This document shows, piece after piece, positions 8,513-18,099 of a stretch of 64,000 bases of DNA; positions within the stretch are counted from its first letter, which is position 1; every line of letters begins with the position of its first letter. The notes under the pieces are model-generated. The model made no database searches, was not told where the DNA came from, and saw only the letters and a list, made by a program, of their open reading frames with translations. The stretch spans positions 2,108,001 through 2,172,000 of the forward strand of contig CBDCDT010000002.1 of assembly GCA_965215445.1 (NCBI GenBank), written 5' to 3'. Source of the stretch: CBDBLK01 sp965215445. GTDB lineage: Bacteria; Bdellovibrionota; Bacteriovoracia; Bacteriovoracales; Bacteriovoracaceae. The translations under genes and the position numbers were made by a program.

Positions 8513-10152
8513 AATTTTCCTCCTCCGTTCAAACGGTCGGCGCTCTCCAAAAACGAGCGAAACAAGGGGTGGGGGGCGTGGGGCCTGGATTTAAATTCGG
8601 GGTGGTACTGGCAACCCACAAAGAAGGGGTGATCTTCGAGTTCGATCACTTCCACCAGACCCAGCTCGCGGTTGACCCCAGAGACTACCAGACCTTTCTT
8701 TTTGAAATTATCCAAATAGGCGTTGTTGACTTCCATGCGGTGGCGGTGGCGTTCGCGGATTTTGCCGTCGGCCTGTGCATAAATGCGATGGACGAGGGTT
8801 CCCTCGTAGAGTTCGCAGGCGTAAGAACCCAGGCGCATACTCCCTCCCTTGGGAGTCTCTTTTCCCTGGCCTTGCATATAGTGCACCACCCACTGGCCGG
8901 TATCGGAAAACTCCTGTCCGGTGGCGTCTTTAAGGCCCATCACATGGCGGGCAAATTCGATAATCGCCAACTGCATACCTAAGCAAATGCCCAAATAGGG
9001 GATGCGCTTTTCCCGCGCGTAGCCAATGGCAGCGATTTTTCCCTCCATGCCCCGCTGGCCAAAGCCCCCCGGCACCAAAATCCCCTGTACCTCGCCCAAA
9101 AGTTCTTGCCTTCGCTCACTGGAAGCGTGCAATTCTTCGGCGTCGATATAAATGGGTTTCAAGCGAAGCTGGTTGAAAGTAGCGGCGTGTTTGAGTGCCT
9201 CATCCAAAGATTTATAGGATTCAATCAACTCGGTGTACTTGCCCACAATGCCGATTTTCACGCTGCGAAGGGGGTGGTCAAAGTTGTAGGCGACTTTTTC
9301 CAGGTCTTCTACCTTGGGAGCAGTCGTCCACATTCCCAAAAGCGAGGTGATGGTTTCATCCAGTCCCTGACGGTGAAAGTCCAACGGCACTTTGTAGATG
9401 GAATCCGAGTCGATGCAACTGAAGATATGTTTGCGGGGAAGGTTGGAAAAAAGTGACATTTTCTCGACGATGGAAGCGTCTATCGCCCGGTCTGAGCGGG
9501 CAATGATCAAGTCCGGGGCCAAACCGATGGAACGCAGTTCGCGCAGGGAGTGTTGCGCCGGCTTGGACTTGAGTTCTCCGGCGGCCTCCAGATAAGGCAC
9601 CAGCACCAAATGCACAAACAACACGTTTTCCGATCCCACGTCCCGAGAAAATTGGCGAATGGCCTCCAAAAAGGGCAGGGATTCGATATCCCCCACCGTA
9701 CCGCCGATCTCTCCCACCAAAAGTTCCCCGTCCTCTGCCGCCAAGTGAATGCGGCGTTTGATTTCGTCGGTAATGTGGGGAACCACCTGCACGGTTTTGC
9801 CCAGGTACTGCCCCCGGCGTTCGTTTTCAATCACTCTCAAATAGACTTGGCCGGTGGTGAAATTGGAGGAACGCCCCAGAGAAAGGGAGGTAAAGCGCTC
9901 GTAGTGCCCCAAATCCAAATCGGTTTCCGCCCCGTCGTCGGTGACAAAGACTTCTCCGTGCTGAATGGGACTCATGGTTCCCGGATCGACGTTGATATAG
10001 GGGTCCATCTTGAGCATGGTGACCTTGATCCCCCGGCGCTCCAACAGGCCTCCAATCGCCGCCGAGGCCAGTCCCTTGCCCAGCGAACTGGACACCCCCC
10101 CGGTGATAAAAATAAATTTCTTGGAAGGTTTTGAATGTTCTGCCTGACTCAC
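8509..10152 (-). CDS. pyrG: CTP synthase
   Basis: 547 residues, full length for the family. It converts UTP to CTP with glutamine as nitrogen donor. The N-terminal synthetase domain begins with FITGGVSSSLGKG (P-loop) and contains MDPYINVDPGTMSP and FVTDDGAETDLDLGHYERF. The C-terminal class I glutamine amidotransferase domain has GGFGQRG and the nucleophile loop GICLGMQ. Placement between kdsB and kdsA makes metabolic sense because KdsB consumes CTP to activate Kdo. It overlaps both neighbours by 4 bases, so the operon is tightly coupled. Confidence 0.97.
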   Translation of the reverse strand: MSQAEHSKPSKKFIFITGGVSSSLGKGLASAAIGGLLERRGIKVTMLKMDPYINVDPGTMSPIQHGEVFVTDDGAETDLDLGHYERFTSLSLGRSSNFTTGQVYLRVIENERRGQYLGKTVQVVPHITDEIKRRIHLAAEDGELLVGEIGGTVGDIESLPFLEAIRQFSRDVGSENVLFVHLVLVPYLEAAGELKSKPAQHSLRELRSIGLAPDLIIARSDRAIDASIVEKMSLFSNLPRKHIFSCIDSDSIYKVPLDFHRQGLDETITSLLGMWTTAPKVEDLEKVAYNFDHPLRSVKIGIVGKYTELIESYKSLDEALKHAATFNQLRLKPIYIDAEELHASSERRQELLGEVQGILVPGGFGQRGMEGKIAAIGYAREKRIPYLGICLGMQLAIIEFARHVMGLKDATGQEFSDTGQWVVHYMQGQGKETPKGGSMRLGSYACELYEGTLVHRIYAQADGKIRERHRHRMEVNNAYLDNFKKKGLVVSGVNRELGLVEVIELEDHPFFVGCQYHPEFKSRPHAPHPLFRSFLESADRLNGGGKL

Positions 10153-10886
10153 AACAAGGCCTCCACTTTGGCAACGTCGGCGGGCACATCAACTCCCACC
10201 AGTTTTTTATCGAGCGAAAGCGCGCCAATGCTCAAACCCAACTCCAGCGCGCGCAACTGTTCCAACTGCTCTCTTTGCTCGCACTCGCCCCGGGGAGCTT
10301 CACAAAATATTTCCAAAGCGCGCGGCCGATAGGAATACACCCCGGCGTGATGCCACCACTGGCGCACGGGATTTCCCCCCGCCTCAAAGGGAACCGGCGA
10401 GCGGGAAAAATACAGACACCTGCCACTGGCGGAATTCCAAGCGACTTTTACGTTGTGGGGATTTTGATACTCGGCATCTTCCCTCCGCGTCACCAAAGTG
10501 GCAATATCGAAATCCGAATCCAGGTGAAACTGCGCCAAATTTTGTAAATCGCTTCCCAAAAGCAAGGGTTCGTCCCCTTGAACATTGAGCACCAATTCCA
10601 CCTGCTCTGCAACAAAGCGCTTCCACCCCAAAAAGACGCGCTCGCTCCCCGAAGAAACGGTGTCGTCAACGCGAAAGACGCGACCGCCAAAACTGGCGAC
10701 GTGGCCCTCGATTTCCTCCGAATCGGTCACTATCGCCACCTCAAAAGAAAGGCCAGCGGCGCTGGCCCCACGGCAGTTTTGCCATACCCGGTGGATCAAA
10801 CTCTGATTCTTGATGGGTACCAGCAGCTTGCCGGGAAAACGGGAGGCCTGGAGGCGGGCGGGAATAAGCAGCAAAATTTTCTTCAT
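10149..10886 (-). CDS. kdsB: 3-deoxy-manno-octulosonate cytidylyltransferase
   Basis: 245 residues, typical of KdsB, which couples Kdo to CTP to give CMP-Kdo. The nucleotide-binding start IPARLQASRFPGKLL is diagnostic; VTDSEEIEGHVASFGG, DTVSSGSERV and VQGDEPLL follow as expected. It is the first gene of the kdsB-pyrG-kdsA-kdsC operon; its promoter must lie in the 61-base gap to the divergent gene at 10948. Confidence 0.95.
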   Translation of the reverse strand: MKKILLLIPARLQASRFPGKLLVPIKNQSLIHRVWQNCRGASAAGLSFEVAIVTDSEEIEGHVASFGGRVFRVDDTVSSGSERVFLGWKRFVAEQVELVLNVQGDEPLLLGSDLQNLAQFHLDSDFDIATLVTRREDAEYQNPHNVKVAWNSASGRCLYFSRSPVPFEAGGNPVRQWWHHAGVYSYRPRALEIFCEAPRGECEQREQLEQLRALELGLSIGALSLDKKLVGVDVPADVAKVEALL

Positions 10887-10947
10887 TTTAAAGGGCAGAA
10901 TCTACCATTTCCTGCCAGCGCAGGCAAGGCCATGCCAAAATAAAGCC

Positions 10948-11316
10948 ATGCGTTATAAAATTCCCGTCCTGACCTGCCTTCTCCTGCCAATTTGGGCCAT
11001 GGCACAAACGTCAGATGCCCCGGCGCTCAACCGCTACCAGCAAGAGATCATCAACAACCCCAGCATCGGCCGCCGCTGCGACCTTTTAGATAAAAAGCGC
11101 AAGGAAAAGCTCTCCTACAAACACAAGCTCGACGCCCTGATTTTTAGAAACCGGCAACTGTACAAACAGGCCCTTCCCAAGCACAACAGCGTGAGAAAAA
11201 AACTGGAGCGCAACTACAAAAATCTCAAATACCAGCAGCGCCTGGCCCAATTGGAAATTCAAAACCAGCAGGAAGAGGCCGTGCGCAAGGGGTGTTACGT
11301 TCCCTTTTTACTTTAA
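10948..11316 (+). CDS. Small exported coiled-coil protein
   Basis: 122 residues from ATG 10948, the start giving a signal peptide (MRYKIPVLTCLLLPIWAMAQ); longer in-frame versions run back into the kdsB promoter. After residue 45 the protein is almost entirely charged and helical (KKRKEKLSYKHKLDAL and similar), a likely coiled coil rich in Lys/Gln/Asn, with a cysteine near each end of the mature part. No family recognised. It overlaps the convergent DUF4143 gene by 9 bases. Confidence 0.6.
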   Translation: MRYKIPVLTCLLLPIWAMAQTSDAPALNRYQQEIINNPSIGRRCDLLDKKRKEKLSYKHKLDALIFRNRQLYKQALPKHNSVRKKLERNYKNLKYQQRLAQLEIQNQQEEAVRKGCYVPFLL

Positions 11317-12642
11317 GGTTGCAAAATTGTCGTTAAGGTATTCGATCGCATACAGGGGCAAGGTCACCAGCCTCGTGTCGCCCACAAATTGGGAGTCAAT
11401 CGAAAAAGTGTCGAGACAAATTTTAAAACCCAAAGGAGACTTTCTCTTTTGACAAAAAAGTTTGAGCGACTTGAGACGACCTTTGGAAGAAGCTTTGACT
11501 TCGAGGGGGTAAATCTGGCCTTTTCTCTCCAGCAAAAAATCAATCTCTGCTTTTTGCACTCCCTTGTCCCGCAGGTGATAACTGAGACTTGGCGCCTGAA
11601 AGTGGCCTTGAAAAAAAAACAAATGTTGGGCAACAAACTGTTCCGCAATCACTCCCTTGGTGGAAAAATTGTTTTGAAACTCCCTTTCGATGACGTCAAA
11701 ATCCAACCTCAAGAGCGCATTCAAAAGGCCCACGTCGAGAAAATAAGCTTTAAAAATGCGCGCATCGCTCTCTCCCAGCAGAGGAACCTGGCCCCCATCA
11801 CTGTGAACACAGGGAATAATCACCCTGGCATCTATCAAGAGTTCAACCACCCGCCGGATGTCCCGAGACTTCGATTGCGAATCGAGTTTTGAATAGATCA
11901 TTTTTTGCCCAACCGAGAGGGCCATAGCGCTAAAAATTCTGGTAATCCTTTGAACGTTTACTCTTTTGTTGTACTTGGGAAAATCGGCCTGGTAGGTTTG
12001 AAGAAGCTGATCCTGTAATTCCCGCATGGAGGCCAAACTCCCAGTTTCGGAAAATTTTTTGACCGCAGCGGGCATCCCTCCGACATAGTAATAATTTTTT
12101 AAAGCGGAAAGGGCCGCTCGGTGAAGTTCATCGGAAAATGCAAAATGTTGCAGTTTTTCGTCGAGGAAATGCTCCCCCGTGGCCCATAAAAATTCCCTGA
12201 AACTCATCGGCCCTAAATGATAAAATTCAACCCGGCCCACGGGAAAAGAAAAATCTCCCGACGAAAACACCATTTCCAGGAGCGACCCCGCCGCAATCAC
12301 CCTTAACTGTGGGGCCTCTTCGTAAAAATACCTCAAGCAACGCAAAAGTTTCGGCGACTCCTGGATTTCATCAAAAAAGATAAGTGTCTCATCGCCAATG
12401 CGCTTTTTCTTCTTGAACTGAATTTCGTCGAGCAATTTTGTGAGGTGAAACTCTCCGTTTGCCAGAGAATCGAGGCGTTCTCTTTCAAAATCAAACTCGA
12501 CAAGCTCAAGGCCCTGCTCCTCGGCAAAAAGCCGCACCAAAGTCGATTTCCCCACTTGGCGCGCTCCCCGCAAGAGCAAGGGTCTGCGCTCGGGATTGTC
12601 CATCCAGCGCTTGAGGTCAGCGAAAGCAATTCTATGCATCAT
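11308..12642 (-). CDS. AAA ATPase with DUF4143 domain
   Basis: 444 residues. Walker A GARQVGKS (about residues 26-33), Walker B TLIFFDEIQE, sensor-like AAGSLLEM, a central helical region, and C-terminal AEIDFLLERKGQIYPLEVKASSKG, split here by the PD-(D/E)xK-like EID and EVK elements. Architecture and length match the DUF4143 family; function unknown, often considered an accessory gene. It has no operon partner: the upstream minus-strand gene ends 97 bases away and the gap holds two 23-bp direct repeats. Second of four members in the window. Confidence 0.88.
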   Translation of the reverse strand: MMHRIAFADLKRWMDNPERRPLLLRGARQVGKSTLVRLFAEEQGLELVEFDFERERLDSLANGEFHLTKLLDEIQFKKKKRIGDETLIFFDEIQESPKLLRCLRYFYEEAPQLRVIAAGSLLEMVFSSGDFSFPVGRVEFYHLGPMSFREFLWATGEHFLDEKLQHFAFSDELHRAALSALKNYYYVGGMPAAVKKFSETGSLASMRELQDQLLQTYQADFPKYNKRVNVQRITRIFSAMALSVGQKMIYSKLDSQSKSRDIRRVVELLIDARVIIPCVHSDGGQVPLLGESDARIFKAYFLDVGLLNALLRLDFDVIEREFQNNFSTKGVIAEQFVAQHLFFFQGHFQAPSLSYHLRDKGVQKAEIDFLLERKGQIYPLEVKASSKGRLKSLKLFCQKRKSPLGFKICLDTFSIDSQFVGDTRLVTLPLYAIEYLNDNFATLK

Positions 12643-12680
12643 GAAAATATTCTAACCTATTGAAATAAGGTTTACAAGGT

Positions 12681-12736
12681 CTATTTTAGGGGTATTTTGG
12701 GCCACATTAGGGCCTATTTTAGGGGTATTTTAGGCC
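12681..12736. repeat. Two 23-bp direct repeats upstream of DUF4143 gene
   Basis: CTATTTTAGGGGTATTTT followed by GGGCC at 12681-12703 and AGGCC at 12714-12736; 22 of 23 bases agree. The second copy with its preceding GG also forms a hyphenated palindrome (GGCCTA...TAGGCC, 12711-12736). They lie 38-94 bases upstream of the ATPase start, so they could be operator sites or slippage products. Confidence 0.6.
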
Positions 12737-12739
12737 AAT

Positions 12740-15364
12740 TTATTCGACTTCAAAGTGCACGGTTTCGAGAAAGTTATAAGTGCCCACATTGCCGGCCTTG
12801 TCTTTGAGAACCATCTCCAAAAGGCCCCAACGGCCGGGGGGCGAACCCTTGGGAAGGTTGCTCCTGACCCGATATTTTTGCAAAACCGTGGGGTCACCCC
12901 CTTCAAAAAAGCGGGTGTGAAAATTTTTGTGCAAAAAATACTTGAAGTGGGTTTTGCCCAGAGGATCGACCAGTTTGTAGTGAACCACTCCCAGTCCCGA
13001 CTTGTCATCTCTGGCGTAAAAAACGATGTCGACGTTGGTGCTGCCGTCGGGAGAGGTGGGATTCACCGGGGCCGCGCGGATGGCGATGGTGTCGAGTTCG
13101 AGTTCTGGTTTTACCGTGTCGGGATTGTTGGGACTTACAGAAACATTCTTTATCAGTTCGTGTTTCGGATCACCTGAAAAATACTGTTTGCCGATATTGA
13201 GCGCCATATCCTGCATGGTTAAAAAACTCACTCCGTAATGACCGGAGGGAAAAAATTCGGTGAGTACAAAATCCACCTGGCCGGTTTGGGTGGCGGCATG
13301 ATAACCCCCGTATTCTTCCAAGCGGTACATATTGGGATTGTCGGGAGAGATCAAGGCAGCGTAAACCGGATGGGAGGCCTTCATCAACTGGTTTTCCCGA
13401 ATCTCCCATTTTGCTCTGATGTGAAAAAGCTGCCTTCCCCGGGCATCACTGGATTCCTGCGCGCTGATTTTAAGAGAGTTGGCAACATACTCCGGTGCCT
13501 GGGTGTCGGGGGCAAAATTGTTGATATAGAGTTTAAAACCAAAGTCGATGATCCCCTCCATGCGCTGATTCCCCACCGAATCGGTGATGGTAATATTTTG
13601 AATGTTCCAATAACCACTGGAGGCATTTTTGGGAATGGAAAGGGTTCCCGAAAGCAGGTGCCCATTGCCTCCCACCGGACTAAAATACAAGTCCTTGAAA
13701 GTTCCGTCGGGAGAAGTGATTCGGGTGTAGGCACTCTTGGCATCGTCGGCAAAACCCTCTTTGTCGGCCAGTTCAATACTTATTGAAACTTTCTTATCGC
13801 TATTGCCATCTCCTTTGGCGACGACTTCCACGGCGCGAATCTTTCCGGGGTAGTCGTAGTCAGGAAAGAGGTTGAAAACTTCAAAAGTCAGGTCTTCCCT
13901 AATCTTGGAGACGTAGCGGTAACCGTTCATAATCCGCCTTTCGACAAAATCGTATTTTTTAGGCGCTACCGAGAGCAACTTGTTCGGATTTAAAACGTAA
14001 TGTGCCAGTGTCTCGGCCATATCTTCGTTGGGATTTAAATCGTGGGCGTAGGGACTGACAAATTGAGTATTGTCGTAAGTTGACCACTTGGAAGCGGCCT
14101 GCTCATTTTGAAACCAGTTTCCCAATTGAATCCAATCCTCCTTTAAATCCTCGGGAAAAAGATTCCCCCACATAAAATGGGACTTCTCGTGCAAAATCAG
14201 GCGATGGGTGAAGTCTTCCGAACCTTGTAAAAAAGCGGTGTCCATAAATTCAATATAGCTGTCCTCGTCCGCCCCGCGTGGCCAGGCCACCGCAGAGGCG
14301 GTTGGGTAGAGCGGGTGGGGGTGTCCATCCAAGCGCCTCATCAGGTAGCGCAGTCCCTTGATCTTGTGGTATCCCACCGGCATCTCGGAAAAGGCGTTAA
14401 TCAGAAAAACCAGTTCCCCGTCGTGAAAGTCCTGAAAGTTGTGCCGACTCTCGCCGGTCAGACCTTGATAGTCGTCCACCCTGGTAGTGACGGCAAACTT
14501 CTCCGAGAGAATTTTTTCCACCGCTTCGCGCTTGCTTCCGTTTTCGGTAAAAAAGGAAACCAGTGCCTGAAAAAGCCTGCGCGAAAAAAAGTGCCCCCGC
14601 CTTCCGTCGAGTTTGACCAGTTTTTTACTGGCGTAAGCAAAGGCCTTGATACTCAAAGTGGCCACCTTTTCCCCGTGGGAAATATCATTCTCCAAATGTT
14701 TGCCGGAAAGTACAAAGCGCACTTTGTTGGTAAGTTTTTTGTGGGGAAGAGAGTGCACCGCCCGCAGCAACCTGGCCGCCACATCGTAAGTCCACGGCAG
14801 TTCCCGATTGTCGAGAATAATGTTATAGTCCCGCCTCAAAGACAGCGCCGCCGTGGTGTTGGAACTCTCAAGCATTTCCCCCAAAAATTCAATCTTCGGG
14901 GAAACGTCAGCACCCGCAGAAAACTCCGATTCCCTGCCTTGTCCATCGCTCTCCCAGCGATAATAAAAATGATCGGCGGTGATCTTTTCAAAACTCAACT
15001 CAAAATTCTCAAACCTCCCACCACTAACCACCACCTCGGAAGGTTTAGGAGAGCGAAACCCATAAGGCACTTCGGTCAAAAGCGTATAAGTCCCATCGGG
15101 GATGTCTTCCAGATGAATTTCCTGTGGATTCTCCAAAGACAAAACGCGCTCAACCGCACCCGAATCTTTTTTCATCAAGGTAAAGCGGGGCCTTTGAGAC
15201 GGCATTTGGCCCAAGGCCACGTCAAGGCCCCTTAAGAAAATGGTGTTTTGGCCCGCCTCTGCCTCAAATTGCCGAGAGGATTTTCGCTCGGTCACACAGG
15301 AGACAACCAAGGCCACACACAATAAGAGAGTCAATAAATCTAGTATCTTACTTTTTGGCCACAT
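12740..15364 (-). CDS. Lipoprotein, putative zinc metallopeptidase with Ig-like modules
   Basis: 874 residues from ATG 15364, chosen for the GAGGAAAG site and a lipoprotein signal ending LVVSC (Cys23). After a beta-rich N-terminal third, HEKSH (about residues 391-395) gives an HExxH motif, and EDMAETLAHYV about 70 residues later supplies a plausible third glutamate ligand, as in gluzincins. The last 350 residues contain three similar beta-sandwich modules with ends of the type GxWxxxxxxxxDxxGN. Predicted envelope-anchored protease acting in the periplasm or outside; substrate unknown. Divergent from the membrane-protein gene at 15405. Confidence 0.65.
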   Translation of the reverse strand: MWPKSKILDLLTLLLCVALVVSCVTERKSSRQFEAEAGQNTIFLRGLDVALGQMPSQRPRFTLMKKDSGAVERVLSLENPQEIHLEDIPDGTYTLLTEVPYGFRSPKPSEVVVSGGRFENFELSFEKITADHFYYRWESDGQGRESEFSAGADVSPKIEFLGEMLESSNTTAALSLRRDYNIILDNRELPWTYDVAARLLRAVHSLPHKKLTNKVRFVLSGKHLENDISHGEKVATLSIKAFAYASKKLVKLDGRRGHFFSRRLFQALVSFFTENGSKREAVEKILSEKFAVTTRVDDYQGLTGESRHNFQDFHDGELVFLINAFSEMPVGYHKIKGLRYLMRRLDGHPHPLYPTASAVAWPRGADEDSYIEFMDTAFLQGSEDFTHRLILHEKSHFMWGNLFPEDLKEDWIQLGNWFQNEQAASKWSTYDNTQFVSPYAHDLNPNEDMAETLAHYVLNPNKLLSVAPKKYDFVERRIMNGYRYVSKIREDLTFEVFNLFPDYDYPGKIRAVEVVAKGDGNSDKKVSISIELADKEGFADDAKSAYTRITSPDGTFKDLYFSPVGGNGHLLSGTLSIPKNASSGYWNIQNITITDSVGNQRMEGIIDFGFKLYINNFAPDTQAPEYVANSLKISAQESSDARGRQLFHIRAKWEIRENQLMKASHPVYAALISPDNPNMYRLEEYGGYHAATQTGQVDFVLTEFFPSGHYGVSFLTMQDMALNIGKQYFSGDPKHELIKNVSVSPNNPDTVKPELELDTIAIRAAPVNPTSPDGSTNVDIVFYARDDKSGLGVVHYKLVDPLGKTHFKYFLHKNFHTRFFEGGDPTVLQKYRVRSNLPKGSPPGRWGLLEMVLKDKAGNVGTYNFLETVHFEVE

Positions 15365-15404
15365 ACTCTTTCCTCTTCGGCCTTTATGGGCCAAAATTAA
15401 AGGG

Positions 15405-15854
15405 ATGCAAGCACTCTACCGCCATTTCACTCCCCGCCGCTTCCACTGCTGGGTTCCCGCCCTCAGCGCCGCCGGCGACTTCATCATTTTGTTCTACCTG
15501 TACTGCAAAGGCAGCAACTACGACTATTTTTCGACAATTCTCGAGCGGATGAATATGTCGTTGCCCGAAGACCTAAAAGAACAACTCTTTGGCCAATATT
15601 TTAAGATGCTTATCTTTGCCATCGTTTTGGTGGTTCTGTTTCACGCCCTTATCTACTGGCTGTGGCACAAACAAAAACCTTACGCCCGCAAATACCTGAC
15701 TTTCTATATGTGGTTCAGTGGGCCTTTGTGTCTGCTGGCCGGACTCTCCATGCTCGCCCCCTTCTCCCCCTGGAGTTTGGCCTTTCTCTTTTGTGGATTC
15801 AACTTTTTGTTTATCGGACTCGGAATCAGGCGTTTTGCCTATCCTGGTTCGTAA
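15405..15854 (+). CDS. Small integral membrane protein
   Basis: 149 residues from ATG 15405; longer in-frame reading overlaps the divergent lipoprotein gene. Four hydrophobic segments are visible (around residues 18-33, 66-88, 100-116 and 120-138), separated by basic loops such as HKQKPYARK. No family recognised and no catalytic motif. The next gene, the DUF4143 ATPase, starts 54 bases downstream in the same direction, probably an unrelated insertion. Confidence 0.55.
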   Translation: MQALYRHFTPRRFHCWVPALSAAGDFIILFYLYCKGSNYDYFSTILERMNMSLPEDLKEQLFGQYFKMLIFAIVLVVLFHALIYWLWHKQKPYARKYLTFYMWFSGPLCLLAGLSMLAPFSPWSLAFLFCGFNFLFIGLGIRRFAYPGS

Positions 15855-15908
15855 ACCGCCTTTCTTCTCTTTTTGACCATTTTGGACTAGTAGTATAAAA
15901 TAGTTTAA

Positions 15909-17105
15909 ATGAAATTAAAACGTAGTATTTTCAATAGGTTATGTGACCTTTTATCCCAACCGGACATCCTCATTTTGCTGGGAGCGCGGCAAGTGGGCAA
16001 ATCAACCCTAATGGATTCTCTCAAAGCTCCCGCCAAAAAACGCTTTAAACACCTACGCTGCTTTAATCTGGAATTTCCCGAAGACTTGCTCTTTTTTTCC
16101 AAAACCGAAGCAGAAATGATCGACGACCTGACGGCCAAATCAAATACTATTATTTTTATCGACGAATTTCACTACCTTAAAAACGCCTCAAAGATTTTCA
16201 AGGCCATTTACGATAAAAAGAAAAATATTAAAATCGTCGCCAGTGGTTCGTCTTCTCTGGAAATCCACAAACACCTCAAGGAAAGTCTCGCCGGTAGAAT
16301 GACCATCGTTCCCATCTATCCTCTAACTTGGAAAGAGTGGAGGCAGACCAAGGGAAAACTCAAAGAGTTTATGGTCTACGGCGGAATGCCGGGACTGGTG
16401 CACTTGAAAAAAAGGGAACAAAAAATTGAATACCTCGCCCAAATGGTGCAAACTTATATTCTCAAAGATGTCAAGGGTTTGTTGAAAGAGGAAAATATCA
16501 GGGCATTCAACCATCTGCTTTTCCTCCTGGCCGAAAATCAGGGCAACGTCATCTCAACCTCCAATTTGGCCCGTGAACTACGCATGACCGGAAAAACCGT
16601 CGAGAGGTATCTCACCATCCTGGAGCAAACCTTTGTCCTGCATCAACTGCCGAGTTTTTCGCGCAATCTCTCAAATGAACTCAAAAAATCAAAGAAGTAT
16701 TATTTTTACGACAACGGCATCCGCAATTCCTTGGTCAAAGACTTCTCCAAACTAGAGGGCAGAAACGACAAGGGAACGCTCGCTGAATCCCACGTTTTTT
16801 TGGAATTAAAAAAGAGAGACAGGGCCAATAGGGACTTGAAATTTTGGAGAACAAAAGAAGGAGAAGAGATTGATTTTATCTGGACTCAAGACCGCCGCCC
16901 CCTCCCCATCGAAGTCAAATCCGATTACAAGGAAGGGCGCCCTCCAAAAGCATTTTCAAAATTTCTCAAAAATTATCCCGAATCTCTCCAGGGCCTAATC
17001 CTCAATTGGAAGAGAGCGGAAGAATGGAAATGCCAAGACCGCAAAGTCAAACTGCGTACTTTCGACGAACTAGACAGTTTTATTGCAAAGGCGGAGCAAT
17101 CCTAA
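15909..17105 (+). CDS. AAA ATPase with DUF4143 domain
   Basis: 398 residues. Walker A GARQVGKS near residue 25, Walker B TIIFIDEFHY, sensor VASGSSSLEI, and C-terminal EEIDFIW then LPIEVKSDYK, the nuclease-like signature. The shortest of the complete copies in the window and more lysine-rich than its neighbours. Function unestablished for the family. Its 3' end overlaps the convergent GHMP kinase gene by 26 bases, which suggests tight packing of an incoming gene against an older one. Confidence 0.88.
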   Translation: MKLKRSIFNRLCDLLSQPDILILLGARQVGKSTLMDSLKAPAKKRFKHLRCFNLEFPEDLLFFSKTEAEMIDDLTAKSNTIIFIDEFHYLKNASKIFKAIYDKKKNIKIVASGSSSLEIHKHLKESLAGRMTIVPIYPLTWKEWRQTKGKLKEFMVYGGMPGLVHLKKREQKIEYLAQMVQTYILKDVKGLLKEENIRAFNHLLFLLAENQGNVISTSNLARELRMTGKTVERYLTILEQTFVLHQLPSFSRNLSNELKKSKKYYFYDNGIRNSLVKDFSKLEGRNDKGTLAESHVFLELKKRDRANRDLKFWRTKEGEEIDFIWTQDRRPLPIEVKSDYKEGRPPKAFSKFLKNYPESLQGLILNWKRAEEWKCQDRKVKLRTFDELDSFIAKAEQS

Positions 17106-18090
17106 AATCCAGCAAGCGCATGCCTGCCGCTTCAATTTCTGCTGCAAGACTGGCACGCTCTCCCTGCCCGTGAACCAATAAAAAAGCACCGCCGCCACCG
17201 GCCCCGCAAACTTTCATGCCCAGACCGGGAAAAGAGGGGGCCAGGTGCTGGTAGAGTTTTGTCATCTCGCCGGTGACCATGCCGGGAAAAAGCTGCTGGC
17301 GCTGCTTTCCCTCTTCGGCAATCAATTGCAAAAGAAGCTCAAAATCTTGGTCCACAATGGCCTTGCGGGCACGACTCGCCAAATCCGCCACCTGCTGCAA
17401 ATCCCGCTGCATGGAACCCTTGCCATCAAAAAAGTTTTTATAAACTTCCCAGTTGTTGATTCCCGAAGCGCGCATCTCTCCCGAATACACCAAAGTCAAG
17501 CGCTCTTCGAGAAACCCCTTGAGTGCCGGAGAAAAATACTGTTCCACGCAAACGCTGGCATAGGAGGGGATCAGGCCCAAAATTCCCCCGTACAGAGCGG
17601 GATAGTAGTCCTGATAACCGGCAGGGCCTGCTTTCAAAACAAGGGATTCCACTCCTTGCACTAGACGCGCGGCCTTGGCGCGTTCAAAGGGACGTTTGCT
17701 CCATTGGCATAAAGCGCTGAAAAGGGCGATGCCTATGCTCGAAGAGCCGCCCAGTCCCGCCCCCGGGGGAGAACCCGACTCCAATTCCATTGCAAGGTTT
17801 GCGTGCACACCGAAAGAATCCAGCAGGCAGGCGACAAACGTCATCGCCCCAAAATGCCCATTTCTCAAGTGTTCTGGAGTGAAGTCTCTCGCGGGGAAAA
17901 AAAATCTTTGCCCGTAATCTTTGGAGATAATCTCCACTCCCTCTTCTTGGCCTGGCCTTAAGCTCACGCACGCTTTCAGTTCGAGGGCGCAGTTGAGCGT
18001 GGCCACATCTTTCAAAATGAGGTGGATGGGGGCGAGATCGAGGGTTCCCCCCAGAAGATCGGCGCGAATGGAACTTTGTACTTTAATCAC
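17080..18090 (-). CDS. GHMP-family sugar kinase
   Basis: 336 residues. The GHMP ATP-binding loop is GSPPGAGLGGSSSIG (about residues 105-119) and the C-terminal motif is CGAGGGGAFLLV. The N-terminus (RADLLGGTLDLAPIHL) fits the galactokinase/heptose-kinase branch, but the substrate cannot be fixed; heptose 7-phosphate kinase (HddA-like) or a galactokinase-like role are both possible. The gene begins 9 bases after the Yip1-like membrane protein gene on the same strand, so the two form an operon. The 3' end overlaps the convergent DUF4143 gene. Confidence 0.75.
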   Translation of the reverse strand: MIKVQSSIRADLLGGTLDLAPIHLILKDVATLNCALELKACVSLRPGQEEGVEIISKDYGQRFFFPARDFTPEHLRNGHFGAMTFVACLLDSFGVHANLAMELESGSPPGAGLGGSSSIGIALFSALCQWSKRPFERAKAARLVQGVESLVLKAGPAGYQDYYPALYGGILGLIPSYASVCVEQYFSPALKGFLEERLTLVYSGEMRASGINNWEVYKNFFDGKGSMQRDLQQVADLASRARKAIVDQDFELLLQLIAEEGKQRQQLFPGMVTGEMTKLYQHLAPSFPGLGMKVCGAGGGGAFLLVHGQGERASLAAEIEAAGMRLLDFRIAPPLQ

Positions 18091-18099
18091 GAAAACAGT

